In this document: positions 1-5,462 of the stretch, one piece after another
Numbering within the stretch: position 1 is the stretch's first letter
Layout of the letters: each line of letters starts with the position of its first letter
NCBI GenBank assembly: GCA_026712605.1
Contig: JAPORL010000231.1
Location: 1 to 5,462 of the forward strand
Length of the DNA: 5,462 nucleotides
Reading direction: 5' to 3'
Source: Pseudobdellovibrionaceae bacterium
GTDB taxonomy: Bacteria > Bdellovibrionota > Bdellovibrionia > Bdellovibrionales > UBA1609
Program-made: the position numbers and the translations under genes
The notes under the pieces: generated by a model
What the model saw: only the letters and a program-made list of their open reading frames with translations
Database searches by the model: none
Told to the model about the DNA's origin: nothing

Positions 1-284
1 TTTACGGGCTTTGTACTGTTAATGGGGCTGACAGTTTCATTGACACAATGAAAAATCTTGTAGGAAGTTCTTTTCGTCTTATCTATGAAAGAGCAGGTAA
101 TAATAAATCAGCCCATTGTTCTGTAAATTCAGCAAAGCTTTTAAAAAACTATACAGGTTCTATCGGTTCATATGCTAGAGGACAGCAATTTAAAGCTCTC
201 GCAATTGGTTATCTAAAATCGGAAGATATTTGGTCTATTAATGAAAGCGAAATTGTAGTTCATGAAAAAGATGGCACCCATTAA
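1..284 (+). CDS. Unrecognised protein, C-terminal part only (5' end outside window)
   Basis: The reading frame is open from the left edge (first full codon at base 3) to a TAA at 282-284, giving about 93 residues. An ATG at 48 lies in frame, but the frame continues upstream without a stop and no Shine-Dalgarno sequence precedes that ATG. I therefore read this as the tail of a longer gene. The visible part is soluble-looking, with two cysteines (in GLCTVNG near the edge and in SAHCSVN), several Gly/Ser/Asn turns and a charged end (EIVVHEKDGTH). It has no membrane segment and no motif that I recognise, so no function is proposed. Its stop lies 2 bases from the stop of the convergent antiporter gene, leaving no room for a terminator between them. 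It is the only forward gene in the window. Confidence 0.6.
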   Translation, partial: YGLCTVNGADSFIDTMKNLVGSSFRLIYERAGNNKSAHCSVNSAKLLKNYTGSIGSYARGQQFKALAIGYLKSEDIWSINESEIVVHEKDGTH

Positions 285-286
285 TT

Positions 287-1486
287 TTATGTGGATTCTT
301 TTTGATGGTAAAAGCGTCTATATAAAATAGGATTAAATACAACAGAAAAAACTCCAAATAAAACGAGCAGAGAAAAAATCTTAGAATCAATATAACCTTT
401 TGCTAAACTTAAATTAGCTACAATTAAATCAAAAGTTCCGCGAGAGTTTAAAATCAGACCCATTTTAAGAGAATCACTTTTTGAAAATCCAGAAAGCTTA
501 GCTCCTAGTGAAGCGCTTAAAATTTTTGTCCCATAGCCCACTATAATTAAGGCTATAATAAAGGAAATATCTTGAAAAGCCGATCTTTGAATGATTAAGC
601 CTAAGTAAGCAAAAAAAATAGGAGTGAAAAACTGTGTCGTAATCGATCTTAAAGTGAGAGAAAGAGAGTCAAAAAAGTTCGTTCCAATAATGTCTTTATT
701 TAAAAGCAAGCCTCCAAAAAAAGCTCCAATAATAAAGTGAAAGCCCAAAAACTCAGAAAGAGTGCTGAATATCAGTACAAAAACAAGACCTAAACCAAAG
801 ACAGCCTCTTCTCCTAGTGCCTCAACTAGATATTTAAAAGCTTTTTGAGTTCTTTGAATATAACGAAGTTCAGAACGAAAAATTTTATTGACAGCCATAA
901 CAAGAAAGAAAAATAAAAGCATTTCTCCTCCTTTTATAAGAATCATCTTTAAGTATTCAAATAGACTGTCATTGGCAGAGGATTCTGAAGTAAAACCTAA
1001 AACTAATAAAGCTAAAATTTCAATAACTACTGCTGTTGCCATAACTCCATGTCCTACTTTAGAGTTTATTAATTTAGTGCTTTTTAGAAATTTAAGAGCA
1101 ACAGGAATAGCTGTCACAGCAAAGCAAAGTCCAATGACTATGGATCCAAAAAAATCAAGCTTAAAAAGAGATCCAAAAAGCAAGCCTACAGAAAAAGGAA
1201 CAATAAAACTAATAAGACCACAAAGGATGGCTTTGCTTTTTAAAGACTGTAAAAAATCTTTTAATTCAATTTCTAAACCCGCTGAAAATATTAATAAGAA
1301 AATGCCAAGCTCTACAATTCCATTAAGGCCTGTTATTTCCGGATTTATAAAGTTAAAAACAGCGGGACCTAAAAGAAAGCCTGCAAAAATCTCTCCAATA
1401 ATAGCTAAATAGCCTAAAGACTCAAACAAGCGACCTAAAAGACGGGAAACAGCTAGCAAAATAAGAAGGCTAGTAATTAGATACAT
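287..1486 (-). CDS. CPA2-family cation/proton antiporter, membrane domain only
   Basis: This 399-residue, very hydrophobic protein matches the Na+/H+ exchanger fold (Pfam PF00999) of the CPA2 group that includes KefB/KefC and NapA. It should sit in the inner membrane with about 11-13 helices and exchange Na+ or K+ for H+. Family landmarks appear in order: GYLAIIGEIFAGFLLGP (about 25-41), ELGIFLLIFSAGLEIEL (59-75), AVTAIP (123-128), the core helix with I155-E156, GAFFGGLLL (254-262), FTPIFFAYLGLII (287-299) and NSRGTFDLIVANL (347-359). The chain ends just after the last helix, so the cytoplasmic TrkA-N/RCK regulatory domain of KefB/KefC (about 600 residues in total) is absent. The ion-binding Asp-Asp, Asn-Asp or Gln-Asp pair of relatives is replaced by Ile-Glu. 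The ATG at 1486 places the first helix at the usual distance from the N-terminus, but no Shine-Dalgarno sequence is visible, only a small CTACA/TGTAG hairpin upstream (1497-1513). The transported ion cannot be told from sequence. Confidence 0.93.
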   Translation of the reverse strand: MYLITSLLILLAVSRLLGRLFESLGYLAIIGEIFAGFLLGPAVFNFINPEITGLNGIVELGIFLLIFSAGLEIELKDFLQSLKSKAILCGLISFIVPFSVGLLFGSLFKLDFFGSIVIGLCFAVTAIPVALKFLKSTKLINSKVGHGVMATAVVIEILALLVLGFTSESSANDSLFEYLKMILIKGGEMLLFFFLVMAVNKIFRSELRYIQRTQKAFKYLVEALGEEAVFGLGLVFVLIFSTLSEFLGFHFIIGAFFGGLLLNKDIIGTNFFDSLSLTLRSITTQFFTPIFFAYLGLIIQRSAFQDISFIIALIIVGYGTKILSASLGAKLSGFSKSDSLKMGLILNSRGTFDLIVANLSLAKGYIDSKIFSLLVLFGVFSVVFNPILYRRFYHQKEST

Positions 1487-1551
1487 TGTTTTTTGTCTAC
1501 ACTAAAATTGTAGCTTTTGACTATAAAAAATTTAATAAACTTTACTAAGCC

Positions 1552-1687
1552 CTGTAGATACATTCTTTTCAAATCCAAACTCTATTTTGAAATTTGACTA
1601 AAAAGCTTATAAGCTAAAAACTTGGGACATGCGTTTTGCCACAAAGCATCTTGCAGATGCATTGTGGTCAAATCCGAACTCGTTTTT
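1552..1687. repeat. Two diverged copies of a 37-base repeat, 99 bases apart
   Basis: Bases 1552-1588 and 1651-1687 align without gaps at 28 of 37 positions, with the best block TCAAATCC(A/G)AACTC at 1569-1582 and 1668-1681 (13 of 14). Four of the nine differences are C/T or A/G changes, and in all but one of the nine the left copy has A or T or is no richer in G+C than the right copy. This looks like an old tandem duplication in which the left copy has drifted towards AT. The period of 99 is a multiple of three, and on the minus strand both copies read similarly (SDLTTMHLQ and LDLKRMYLQ). A stop codon lies between them, so a decayed coding repeat is possible but unproven. Whether the unit recurs elsewhere in the genome cannot be seen from here. 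Confidence 0.6.
1604..1615. repeat. 12-base perfect palindrome AGCTTATAAGCT
   Basis: The sequence is identical to its own reverse complement. It lies at the foot of the long hairpin at 1613-1690 and is flanked on both sides by CTAAAAA-type runs (1598-1604 and 1614-1620). It could be a dimeric protein-binding site, or simply part of the repeated structured element around it. It is AT-rich, so chance is a real possibility. Confidence 0.35.
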
Positions 1688-1690
1688 AGC
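1613..1690. other. 78-base long hairpin (structured element or RNA candidate)
   Basis: The outer arms GCTAAAAAC (1613-1621) and GTTTTTAGC (1682-1690) pair perfectly over 9 bases. Inside, CCACAA (1639-1644) pairs with TTGTGG (1662-1667) and GCATCT (1646-1651) with AGATGC (1655-1660). These are separated only by an A-A mismatch (1645/1661) and closed by a TGC loop, so the inner stem has 12 pairs. A further G-U pair and three A-T pairs (1634-1636 with 1670-1672) partly bridge the inner and outer stems. This is more structure than AT-rich spacer normally shows, and the inner stem is richer in G+C than its surroundings. No T-run follows on either strand in terminator position. It could be a REP/MITE-like palindromic element, the leader RNA of the antiporter gene, or a small RNA. 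Sequence alone does not decide. Confidence 0.55.
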
Positions 1691-1729
1691 CTTGTATCTT
1701 ACAAACTTTTGATCAAGAAACTTAAACAT

Positions 1730-1771
1730 ATACTAAAGCCAATTAGCTTTTCAAGTGGCTTGATCTAGTAT
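1730..1771. other. Imperfect hairpin
   Basis: ATACTA (1730-1735) and AAGCCA (1736-1741) pair with TAGTAT (1766-1771) and TGGCTT (1756-1761). This gives 12 pairs with a 4-base bulge (GATC, 1762-1765) and a 14-base loop. GATCAAG (1711-1717) is also complementary to CTTGATC (1759-1765), so an alternative fold exists. The 9-mer AAGTGGCTT in the right arm (1753-1761) occurs again at 1788-1796 in the next hairpin. The role is unknown. Confidence 0.4.
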
Positions 1772-1772
1772 C

Positions 1773-1795
1773 AGCACTTAAAAAGCTAAGTGGCT
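1773..1795. other. Small hairpin sharing a 9-mer with its neighbour
   Basis: AGC-ACTTA (1773-1780) pairs with TAAGT (1787-1791) and GCT (1793-1795) around a single bulged G at 1792 and a 6-base loop. It shares AAGTGGCTT with the preceding hairpin. It lies 32 bases before the terminator stem, so the two hairpins and the terminator would form one structured RNA if transcribed together. Confidence 0.35.
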
Positions 1796-1827
1796 TCACT
1801 ATATAGATTATATTGAATGATTATAAA

Positions 1828-1852
1828 AAAAGGGAGCTTAAAGCTCCCTTTT
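1828..1852 (-). terminator. Rho-independent terminator of the small exported-protein gene
   Basis: AAAAGGGAGC (1828-1837) and GCTCCCTTTT (1843-1852) form a 10-base perfect stem around the loop TTAAA. On the minus strand the stem is followed by seven T residues (complement of 1825-1831), the classic intrinsic terminator layout. It starts 27 bases after the stop codon at 1880-1882. On the plus strand the stem ends in only four T residues, so it could act weakly in the other direction. It separates the exported-protein gene from the antiporter gene, which therefore needs its own promoter. Confidence 0.87.
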
Positions 1853-1879
1853 AGGATTAAAAAATGAAAGAAATCTTAT

Positions 1880-2371
1880 TTAAAAAAAACAATTTTCTCT
1901 GACTTCTTTTAGTTTTTGTTGTTGAGCGACAGGATCTAAAGCTAAGTCTTTAACGAACTTTACCACATTAGCTTGTGTTTGAGGCTCCCAACTTTCTTTA
2001 ACGGATTTAGTGATAGCGGCAATAAGAGCTGTAGTAGCGGACTGAGCTTCTTTAGAGCTTAAGCCTTTATTTTGAAGGCTGGCGCTTACAGCAGGAACTA
2101 CTTTTAAAACTTCTCCTATCGCAGTTGTTTCTCCAGTTTGAGAGGAACGATTAACAGCAGTTACAGCTTCTCTTTCTAGGTGCTTTTCAGCGCTTGAAAG
2201 ACATTGAGCTCCGCAAGTAGAAGATTCAATATTAAGCCCTGGAACTTTAAAAGCGGGATCTGCTGGCGTTATTGGCATTGTTACAGGTCTATCAGTAAGA
2301 GGTCTAACTCTAGCTGTAGAAATAATAGGTAAAATAGAGAGGCAAGATGCCAACAATAAAACTGATTTCAT
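1880..2371 (-). CDS. Small Sec-exported protein of unknown function
   Basis: The 163-residue product begins with a clear signal peptide: Lys2, a hydrophobic core at residues 4-17, and S-T-A at 18-20, which suggests cleavage after Ala20. The mature part would be about 143 residues in the periplasm or outside the cell. LASC at 7-10 resembles a lipobox, but only nine residues precede the cysteine, which is too short for a normal lipoprotein signal. The mature protein has a proline-rich start (about 24-44), a Cys53-Gly-Ala-Gln-Cys57 motif, an Ala/Ser/Thr/Lys-rich, probably helical body (60-158) and Cys161 near the end. Three cysteines in an exported protein suggest a disulfide. AAGGAG (2379-2384) lies 7 bases before the ATG, the only textbook Shine-Dalgarno site in the window, and fixes the start. 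It has its own promoter and terminator and so is a single-gene unit. I do not recognise the family. Confidence 0.82.
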   Translation of the reverse strand: MKSVLLLASCLSILPIISTARVRPLTDRPVTMPITPADPAFKVPGLNIESSTCGAQCLSSAEKHLEREAVTAVNRSSQTGETTAIGEVLKVVPAVSASLQNKGLSSKEAQSATTALIAAITKSVKESWEPQTQANVVKFVKDLALDPVAQQQKLKEVRENCFF

Positions 2372-2405
2372 GGTAAAGCTCCTTTGTTATATTTGTTGAT
2401 TGCTA

Positions 2406-2433
2406 TTTATATCTTAAAGCTTTAAAAAATCAA
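2406..2433 (-). promoter_or_regulatory. Probable sigma70-type promoter for the small exported-protein gene
   Basis: On the minus strand TTGATT (2428-2433) is followed, after a 16-base spacer, by TATAAA (2406-2411). Each hexamer differs from the consensus by one or two bases. A very AT-rich tract upstream (2434-2458) could serve as an UP element. Transcription would start near 2398-2400, leaving a leader of about 27-29 bases that contains the Shine-Dalgarno site. Such boxes occur by chance in AT-rich DNA, but the position is right. Confidence 0.5.
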
Positions 2434-2491
2434 GAAAATAAAATTTATTTTTGAAAAATTTTCCGATTAAAATGAGCTTAATTAAATAAAC

Positions 2492-3706
2492 TTAATATTT
2501 AAGGAGTTTTTTACCCTTATCAAAGGCAATTTCTCGCACTGGGGTTTGTAAATTGTAAGAATTAGACATAACAAAACCATAAGCTCCTGTGTCTGCAATA
2601 ATTAAGCTATCTCCAGATTTTAATTCTGGCAAAAAAATATCCTTTGCAAAACAGTCTGCCGTTTCACAAATAGGCCCTACAACATCATATTTTTGTAAAT
2701 TTTTAGAAGAAGCTTTTAAGCTTAAAATTCTATGTTCGTCTGAATAAAGAGCTGTTCTTAAAAAATGATTCATCCCAGTATTTAAAATAATGAATTTTTT
2801 ATCAGGACTTTGTTTTATGTATTCTATTTTTGCGCAGAGTATTCCAAAACGAGCTGTCAAAAAGCGTCCCGGCTCAGTGATCACTTGCCCTTTAAAGCCT
2901 TTAAATAAAGTTTTTAAAAACTTTCCAAACTCTTTTAAATTTTTTTCCTCTTCTTTAAAATCTTCTTTTTGATAATTTACTCCCAGTCCGCCTCCTATAT
3001 CTAAAACTTTAAGAGGCCAACCTTCTTGTTGGAGTTTTTCATAAAGAGACTTTAAGAAGCGAATAGATTTAAAAAGAGGCTTTAAGTCAAAAATTTGAGA
3101 TCCAATATGCATGCTTAAGCCTTGTAAATGAAGATATTGATTTTTCTTTATAAAGCTTAAAATCTTCTTTAATTCAGAGCTTTCTAAGCCAAATTTATGA
3201 CCTTTAAGACCTGTTTTTATATAAGGATGGGAGCTAAAATCTATATTAGGGTTCATCCGCAAAGCAATCCTTGCTTTTTTCTTATATTTTAAGCAGATTA
3301 AAGCTAGCCTTTTAAGCTCTTCAAAGCTTTCCACATTGATCTGAAAAAACTTTTGTTTAACTGCTTTTTCTAACTCTTTTACTGTTTTTCCTACCCCTGA
3401 AAAAACAATATCTTTAGCTTTAAAACCACATTTTTGAGCCAAAAGGGCTTCTCCCTCAGAAACGATATCCACCCCTGCGCCTTCATCTTTAAGCGCTTTT
3501 AAAACATGGGGATTAAAGTTGGATTTCATGGAAAAAAAAACTTTTACTTTATTATGGCTTTTAGATAAAAAATTTTGATACCAATTTTTAAGACCTTCAA
3601 TATCATAAAGATAAAAAGGGGGTTTTTCTTTTTCTATAATTTTTTTTAAGGGAATAAGTTTCTCACCTTGTTTTAAAATGAATTCTTTGTTGTGATATAA
3701 AAACAT
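2492..3706 (-). CDS. lysA: Diaminopimelate decarboxylase
   Basis: This cytoplasmic PLP enzyme converts meso-diaminopimelate to L-lysine and CO2, the last step of lysine synthesis. From the ATG at 3706 it has 404 residues, close to the usual 415-420. In that numbering the landmarks are: the PLP lysine K61 in FFSMKSNFNP (family form YAvKAN), HIGSQ at 200-204, the phosphate-binding DIGGGLG at 236-242, EPGR at 278-281, RTALY near 317-321, the catalytic cysteine C347 in GPICETAD, and DTGAYGFVMSNSYN at 372-385. It is an alanine-racemase-type barrel followed by a beta domain. A TTG four codons upstream (3716-3718) could also start the frame, overlapping lysC by 11 bases. I prefer the ATG because MFLYHNKEF fits the family N-terminus and the ATG follows the lysC stop after a single base. 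Neither start has a clear Shine-Dalgarno site, which points to coupled translation. No firm terminator is visible after it. Confidence 0.97.
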   Translation of the reverse strand: MFLYHNKEFILKQGEKLIPLKKIIEKEKPPFYLYDIEGLKNWYQNFLSKSHNKVKVFFSMKSNFNPHVLKALKDEGAGVDIVSEGEALLAQKCGFKAKDIVFSGVGKTVKELEKAVKQKFFQINVESFEELKRLALICLKYKKKARIALRMNPNIDFSSHPYIKTGLKGHKFGLESSELKKILSFIKKNQYLHLQGLSMHIGSQIFDLKPLFKSIRFLKSLYEKLQQEGWPLKVLDIGGGLGVNYQKEDFKEEEKNLKEFGKFLKTLFKGFKGQVITEPGRFLTARFGILCAKIEYIKQSPDKKFIILNTGMNHFLRTALYSDEHRILSLKASSKNLQKYDVVGPICETADCFAKDIFLPELKSGDSLIIADTGAYGFVMSNSYNLQTPVREIAFDKGKKLLKY

Positions 3707-3707
3707 C

Positions 3708-4910
3708 TTATAAATCAAATTCTTTATGTAAAGCTCTAGCTGTTTTTTTTAAGCTTGTTTTATCAATAATAGCGCTGATTTTTATTTCAGAAGTTGTGAC
3801 CAGATACAAGCGAGCTTTTGTTTTCTTGATGACAGAAAAAAATCGCCCTGCCACTCCAGAATAAGAGGCCATACCAACACCAATGATAGAGATTTTAGCG
3901 ACACCATCTATTATAGAAATATTTTTATCCAGCTTTAGTTTTTTTAAAACAGATAAACTTTTTTTTAAATCCGTTTTTGTTATGGAAAAAGCTAAGCGAG
4001 CCGGAACGCCTATTCCGCTTTGGGAGATAATATCTACAAAGACCGATTCTTTCCCGAGTTTTGTAAAAAGTTCAGATATAAAGCCGACCCCTTCAGCTGT
4101 TTTATTAAATTTTATAACCAGAGTGTTTAAATCATGCGCTACAGCAGAAACCAGTGAGCCTTCCATAAAATTCTCCTTTTTTTTTGTAATCCATGTTCCT
4201 TCTTCTTTTTTGAAAGCATGGCGAACATGCAAATTGATACCATGCTTTGAAGCCATTTCAACCGAGCGAATTTGAAGAACTTTAGAGCCCAGATAAGACA
4301 TTTCCATCATTTCAGAAAAGCTCAGATGTTTTTGTTTTCTTGCTTTAGGTACAAGCTGTGGATCAGCTGTAAAAACTCCTCTCACATCTGTATAAATCTC
4401 ACAAGTTTTTATTTTTAAGGCTGAACTTAAAGCCACAGCTGTTAAATCACTGCCCCCTCTTCCTAAAGTCGTTATTTCATTTTGTTTTGTGACACCTTGA
4501 AAGCCGGCAATTAAAGGAAAGATATTTTTTTTAAAAAGGGATTTGATTTTTTCTGTTCTTATAGATTCAATACAAGCTTTAGAAAAGAAAGAAGAAGTTT
4601 GAATCCCAGCTTGGTGAGCTAAAAGCGGTTTATTGGGAATATTCCTTTTTTTTAAAGCCATGCTTAAAAGCGAAATACTAACTTGTTCTCCAGAAGAAAG
4701 AAGCATGTCATAAGCTTCTCCTTGATAATCTGGAAAAACTCTATCTGCCATTTGAATAAGCGAATCTGTGTATCCAGACATAGCGGAAAGAACAATAAGA
4801 GGCCTTTCGCCTCTTTTAATATCTTCTGCAATTCTTTTGGCAATAATTTTTATTTTTTCAGTGGAGGCTACAGATGTTCCTCCAAATTTTTTTACAATAA
4901 AGTTTTTCAT
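3708..4910 (-). CDS. lysC: Aspartate kinase, monofunctional
   Basis: Aspartokinase phosphorylates L-aspartate with ATP, the committed step towards diaminopimelate, lysine, threonine and methionine. The 400-residue protein shows the N-terminal kinase motif KKFGGTSV (7-14), SSGEQVS (72-78), the nucleotide-binding TTLGRGGSD (147-155), YTDVRGVFTADP (173-184) and EMSYLGSKVLQIRSVEMA (203-220). Two C-terminal ACT domains follow (about 253-400), with VDIISQS (292-298) and SIIGVGMASYSGVAGRFFSVI (341-361) leading into the effector-site signature TTSEIKIS (372-379). Length and ACT signature fit the lysine-pathway, allosterically inhibited class; lysine and/or threonine feedback is likely but not provable here. 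There is no homoserine dehydrogenase fusion. The ATG overlaps the E2 stop by one base (TAATG) and lysA follows at once, so it is the middle gene of an operon. No Shine-Dalgarno sequence is evident. Confidence 0.97.
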   Translation of the reverse strand: MKNFIVKKFGGTSVASTEKIKIIAKRIAEDIKRGERPLIVLSAMSGYTDSLIQMADRVFPDYQGEAYDMLLSSGEQVSISLLSMALKKRNIPNKPLLAHQAGIQTSSFFSKACIESIRTEKIKSLFKKNIFPLIAGFQGVTKQNEITTLGRGGSDLTAVALSSALKIKTCEIYTDVRGVFTADPQLVPKARKQKHLSFSEMMEMSYLGSKVLQIRSVEMASKHGINLHVRHAFKKEEGTWITKKKENFMEGSLVSAVAHDLNTLVIKFNKTAEGVGFISELFTKLGKESVFVDIISQSGIGVPARLAFSITKTDLKKSLSVLKKLKLDKNISIIDGVAKISIIGVGMASYSGVAGRFFSVIKKTKARLYLVTTSEIKISAIIDKTSLKKTARALHKEFDL

Positions 4911-5462
4911 TATTCTAAAAGCAAGAGGCTAGGTTCTTCAATTTTTTGAATGAAACTTTTTAAAAAACGAACAGCTGTTGCCCCATCAATAAAACGATGA
5001 TCACAGGTTATAGAAAAATTTATAAAATCTTTTTCTTCAAATTCATTTTTTTCATTCTTTATAACTTGTTTAAAACTTTTATAAATTCCCAAAATGGCCA
5101 TCTCAGGGCTTTGTATAATAGGAGTTCCATAAAGTCCTCCTAGACTTCCTAAGTTTGTAAGAGTAAATCCAGCCCCTTTTAAATGTTCTCTTTCTATTAG
5201 ACCTTCGCGAGTTTTTTGAGACAATTCAATAAGCTCTTTTATAATTTCTATTAAACTTTTCTTTTCTGCTTGTTTTAAAACAGGAACTAATAAACCTTGA
5301 GGGCTATCAACCGCAAAGCCAAAGTTTATATGTTTTTTAAAGACGATTTCTTTTGTTTTATTGTCATAACTTGAATTAAATAAAGGAAATTCTTTAAGTG
5401 TGGGAATCAAAGCTTTTATAAAAAAAGGAAGATAGCCTATTTTTAATCCTTGCTTTTCTAAG
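4910..5462 (-). CDS. 2-oxoacid dehydrogenase E2 acyltransferase, C-terminal catalytic domain (5' end outside window)
   Basis: E2 transfers the acyl group from lipoyl-lysine to CoA in the pyruvate, 2-oxoglutarate or branched-chain oxoacid dehydrogenase complexes. The frame is open to the right edge, giving 183 visible residues. The TTG at 5408-5410 is internal, since KIGYLPFFIKALIPTL upstream of and across it already matches the family. Landmarks in visible numbering are FPLFN (25-29), NFGFAVDSPQGLLVPVL (46-62), TLTNLGSLGGLYGTPII (100-116), and the active-site DHRFIDG (154-160) with His155 and Asp159. The family ending (FLKSFIQKIEEPSLLLL) is intact. The lipoyl and E1/E3-binding domains must lie beyond the window. 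The C-terminal domain alone does not say which oxoacid is used. Its stop overlaps the lysC start, placing it in the same transcript as the two lysine genes. Confidence 0.95.
   Translation of the reverse strand, partial: LEKQGLKIGYLPFFIKALIPTLKEFPLFNSSYDNKTKEIVFKKHINFGFAVDSPQGLLVPVLKQAEKKSLIEIIKELIELSQKTREGLIEREHLKGAGFTLTNLGSLGGLYGTPIIQSPEMAILGIYKSFKQVIKNEKNEFEEKDFINFSITCDHRFIDGATAVRFLKSFIQKIEEPSLLLLE

Larger units (their letters stand above)
1487..1879. other. 393-base intergenic stretch with repeats and hairpins
   Basis: No convincing gene lies here. Reading left to right it holds: a small hairpin (CTACA 1497-1501, TGTAG 1509-1513) in the antiporter leader; an imperfect 99-base-period repeat (1552-1588 and 1651-1687); a perfect 12-base palindrome AGCTTATAAGCT (1604-1615); a long hairpin (1613-1690); two further hairpins (1730-1771 and 1773-1795); and a terminator (1828-1852). 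No tRNA-like cloverleaf and no recognisable riboswitch was found. No strong promoter for the antiporter is evident, although TACAAT (minus strand, 1507-1512) could be a -10 box with a poor -35. Confidence 0.7.

Noticed and set aside
888..1412. Plus-strand open frame of 174 codons
   Set aside because: It lies wholly opposite the antiporter gene, which has clear family motifs. The translation is rich in Lys/Pro/Ile with no domain, as expected for the shadow of an AT-rich membrane protein gene.
1583..1700. Short minus-strand frame through the repeat as a small gene
   Set aside because: It is about 36 codons long, bounded by stops, has no ribosome binding site, and its strong palindromic content explains the sequence better than coding does. 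It is kept only as a possible remnant.
2342..2371. Lipobox-like LASC in the exported protein
   Set aside because: Only nine residues precede the cysteine, too few for a functional lipoprotein signal; a normal signal peptidase I site after Ala20 fits better.
2454..2481. Weak hairpins after lysA as a terminator
   Set aside because: The stems (ATTAA/TTAAT, GAAAA/TTTTC) are short and all A-T with no convincing T-run, so they are not distinguishable from background in this AT-rich spacer.
2790..2972. Plus-strand open frame of 60 codons
   Set aside because: It is antisense to lysA, and its Lys/Phe/Ser-rich composition mirrors the AT-rich coding strand.
3883..4275. Plus-strand open frame of 130 codons
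   Set aside because: It is antisense to the ACT region of lysC, has no ribosome binding site and no recognisable domain.
4683..4949. Plus-strand open frame of 88 codons
   Set aside because: It is antisense to the start of lysC and the end of the E2 gene, both strongly supported on the other strand.

Overview
The window is AT-rich (roughly one third G+C by eye) and gene-dense, and uses the standard code. It carries chromosomal housekeeping genes of a bacterium that makes lysine through diaminopimelate. The mix of a lipoyl-dependent 2-oxoacid dehydrogenase E2, a diaminopimelate-pathway lysine operon and a small Sec-exported protein fits a free-living or host-associated Gram-negative bacterium. 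The sequence alone does not fix the lineage. No mobile-element gene, tRNA, rRNA, CRISPR array or defence system was seen.

Layout from left to right: (1) the 3' end of an unrecognised plus-strand gene, ending at 284. (2) A minus-strand CPA2-type cation/proton antiporter (287-1486), convergent with the first gene and only 2 bases away. (3) A 393-base non-coding stretch (1487-1879) with an imperfect 99-base-period repeat, a long hairpin at 1613-1690, two smaller hairpins and, at its right end, a strong terminator. (4) A minus-strand gene for a 163-residue exported protein of unknown function, with its own likely promoter and a good Shine-Dalgarno site. (5) A tightly packed minus-strand operon in the order E2 acyltransferase (5' end beyond the window), lysC, lysA.

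The E2-lysC-lysA block has a 1-base stop/start overlap and then a 1-base gap, so the three proteins are probably made from one transcript by coupled translation. LysC catalyses the first step and LysA the last step of lysine synthesis. The E2 belongs to central or branched-chain oxoacid metabolism, and its link to lysine genes is unexplained. The antiporter and the small exported protein appear to be independent transcription units.

The points most worth a second look are the structured repeat region at 1552-1690, the antiporter's unusual Ile-Glu in place of the family's Asp-Asp/Asn-Asp/Gln-Asp ion-binding pair, the E2-lysine gene fusion at operon level, and the unrecognised exported protein. 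I found no clear previously undescribed multi-gene system.
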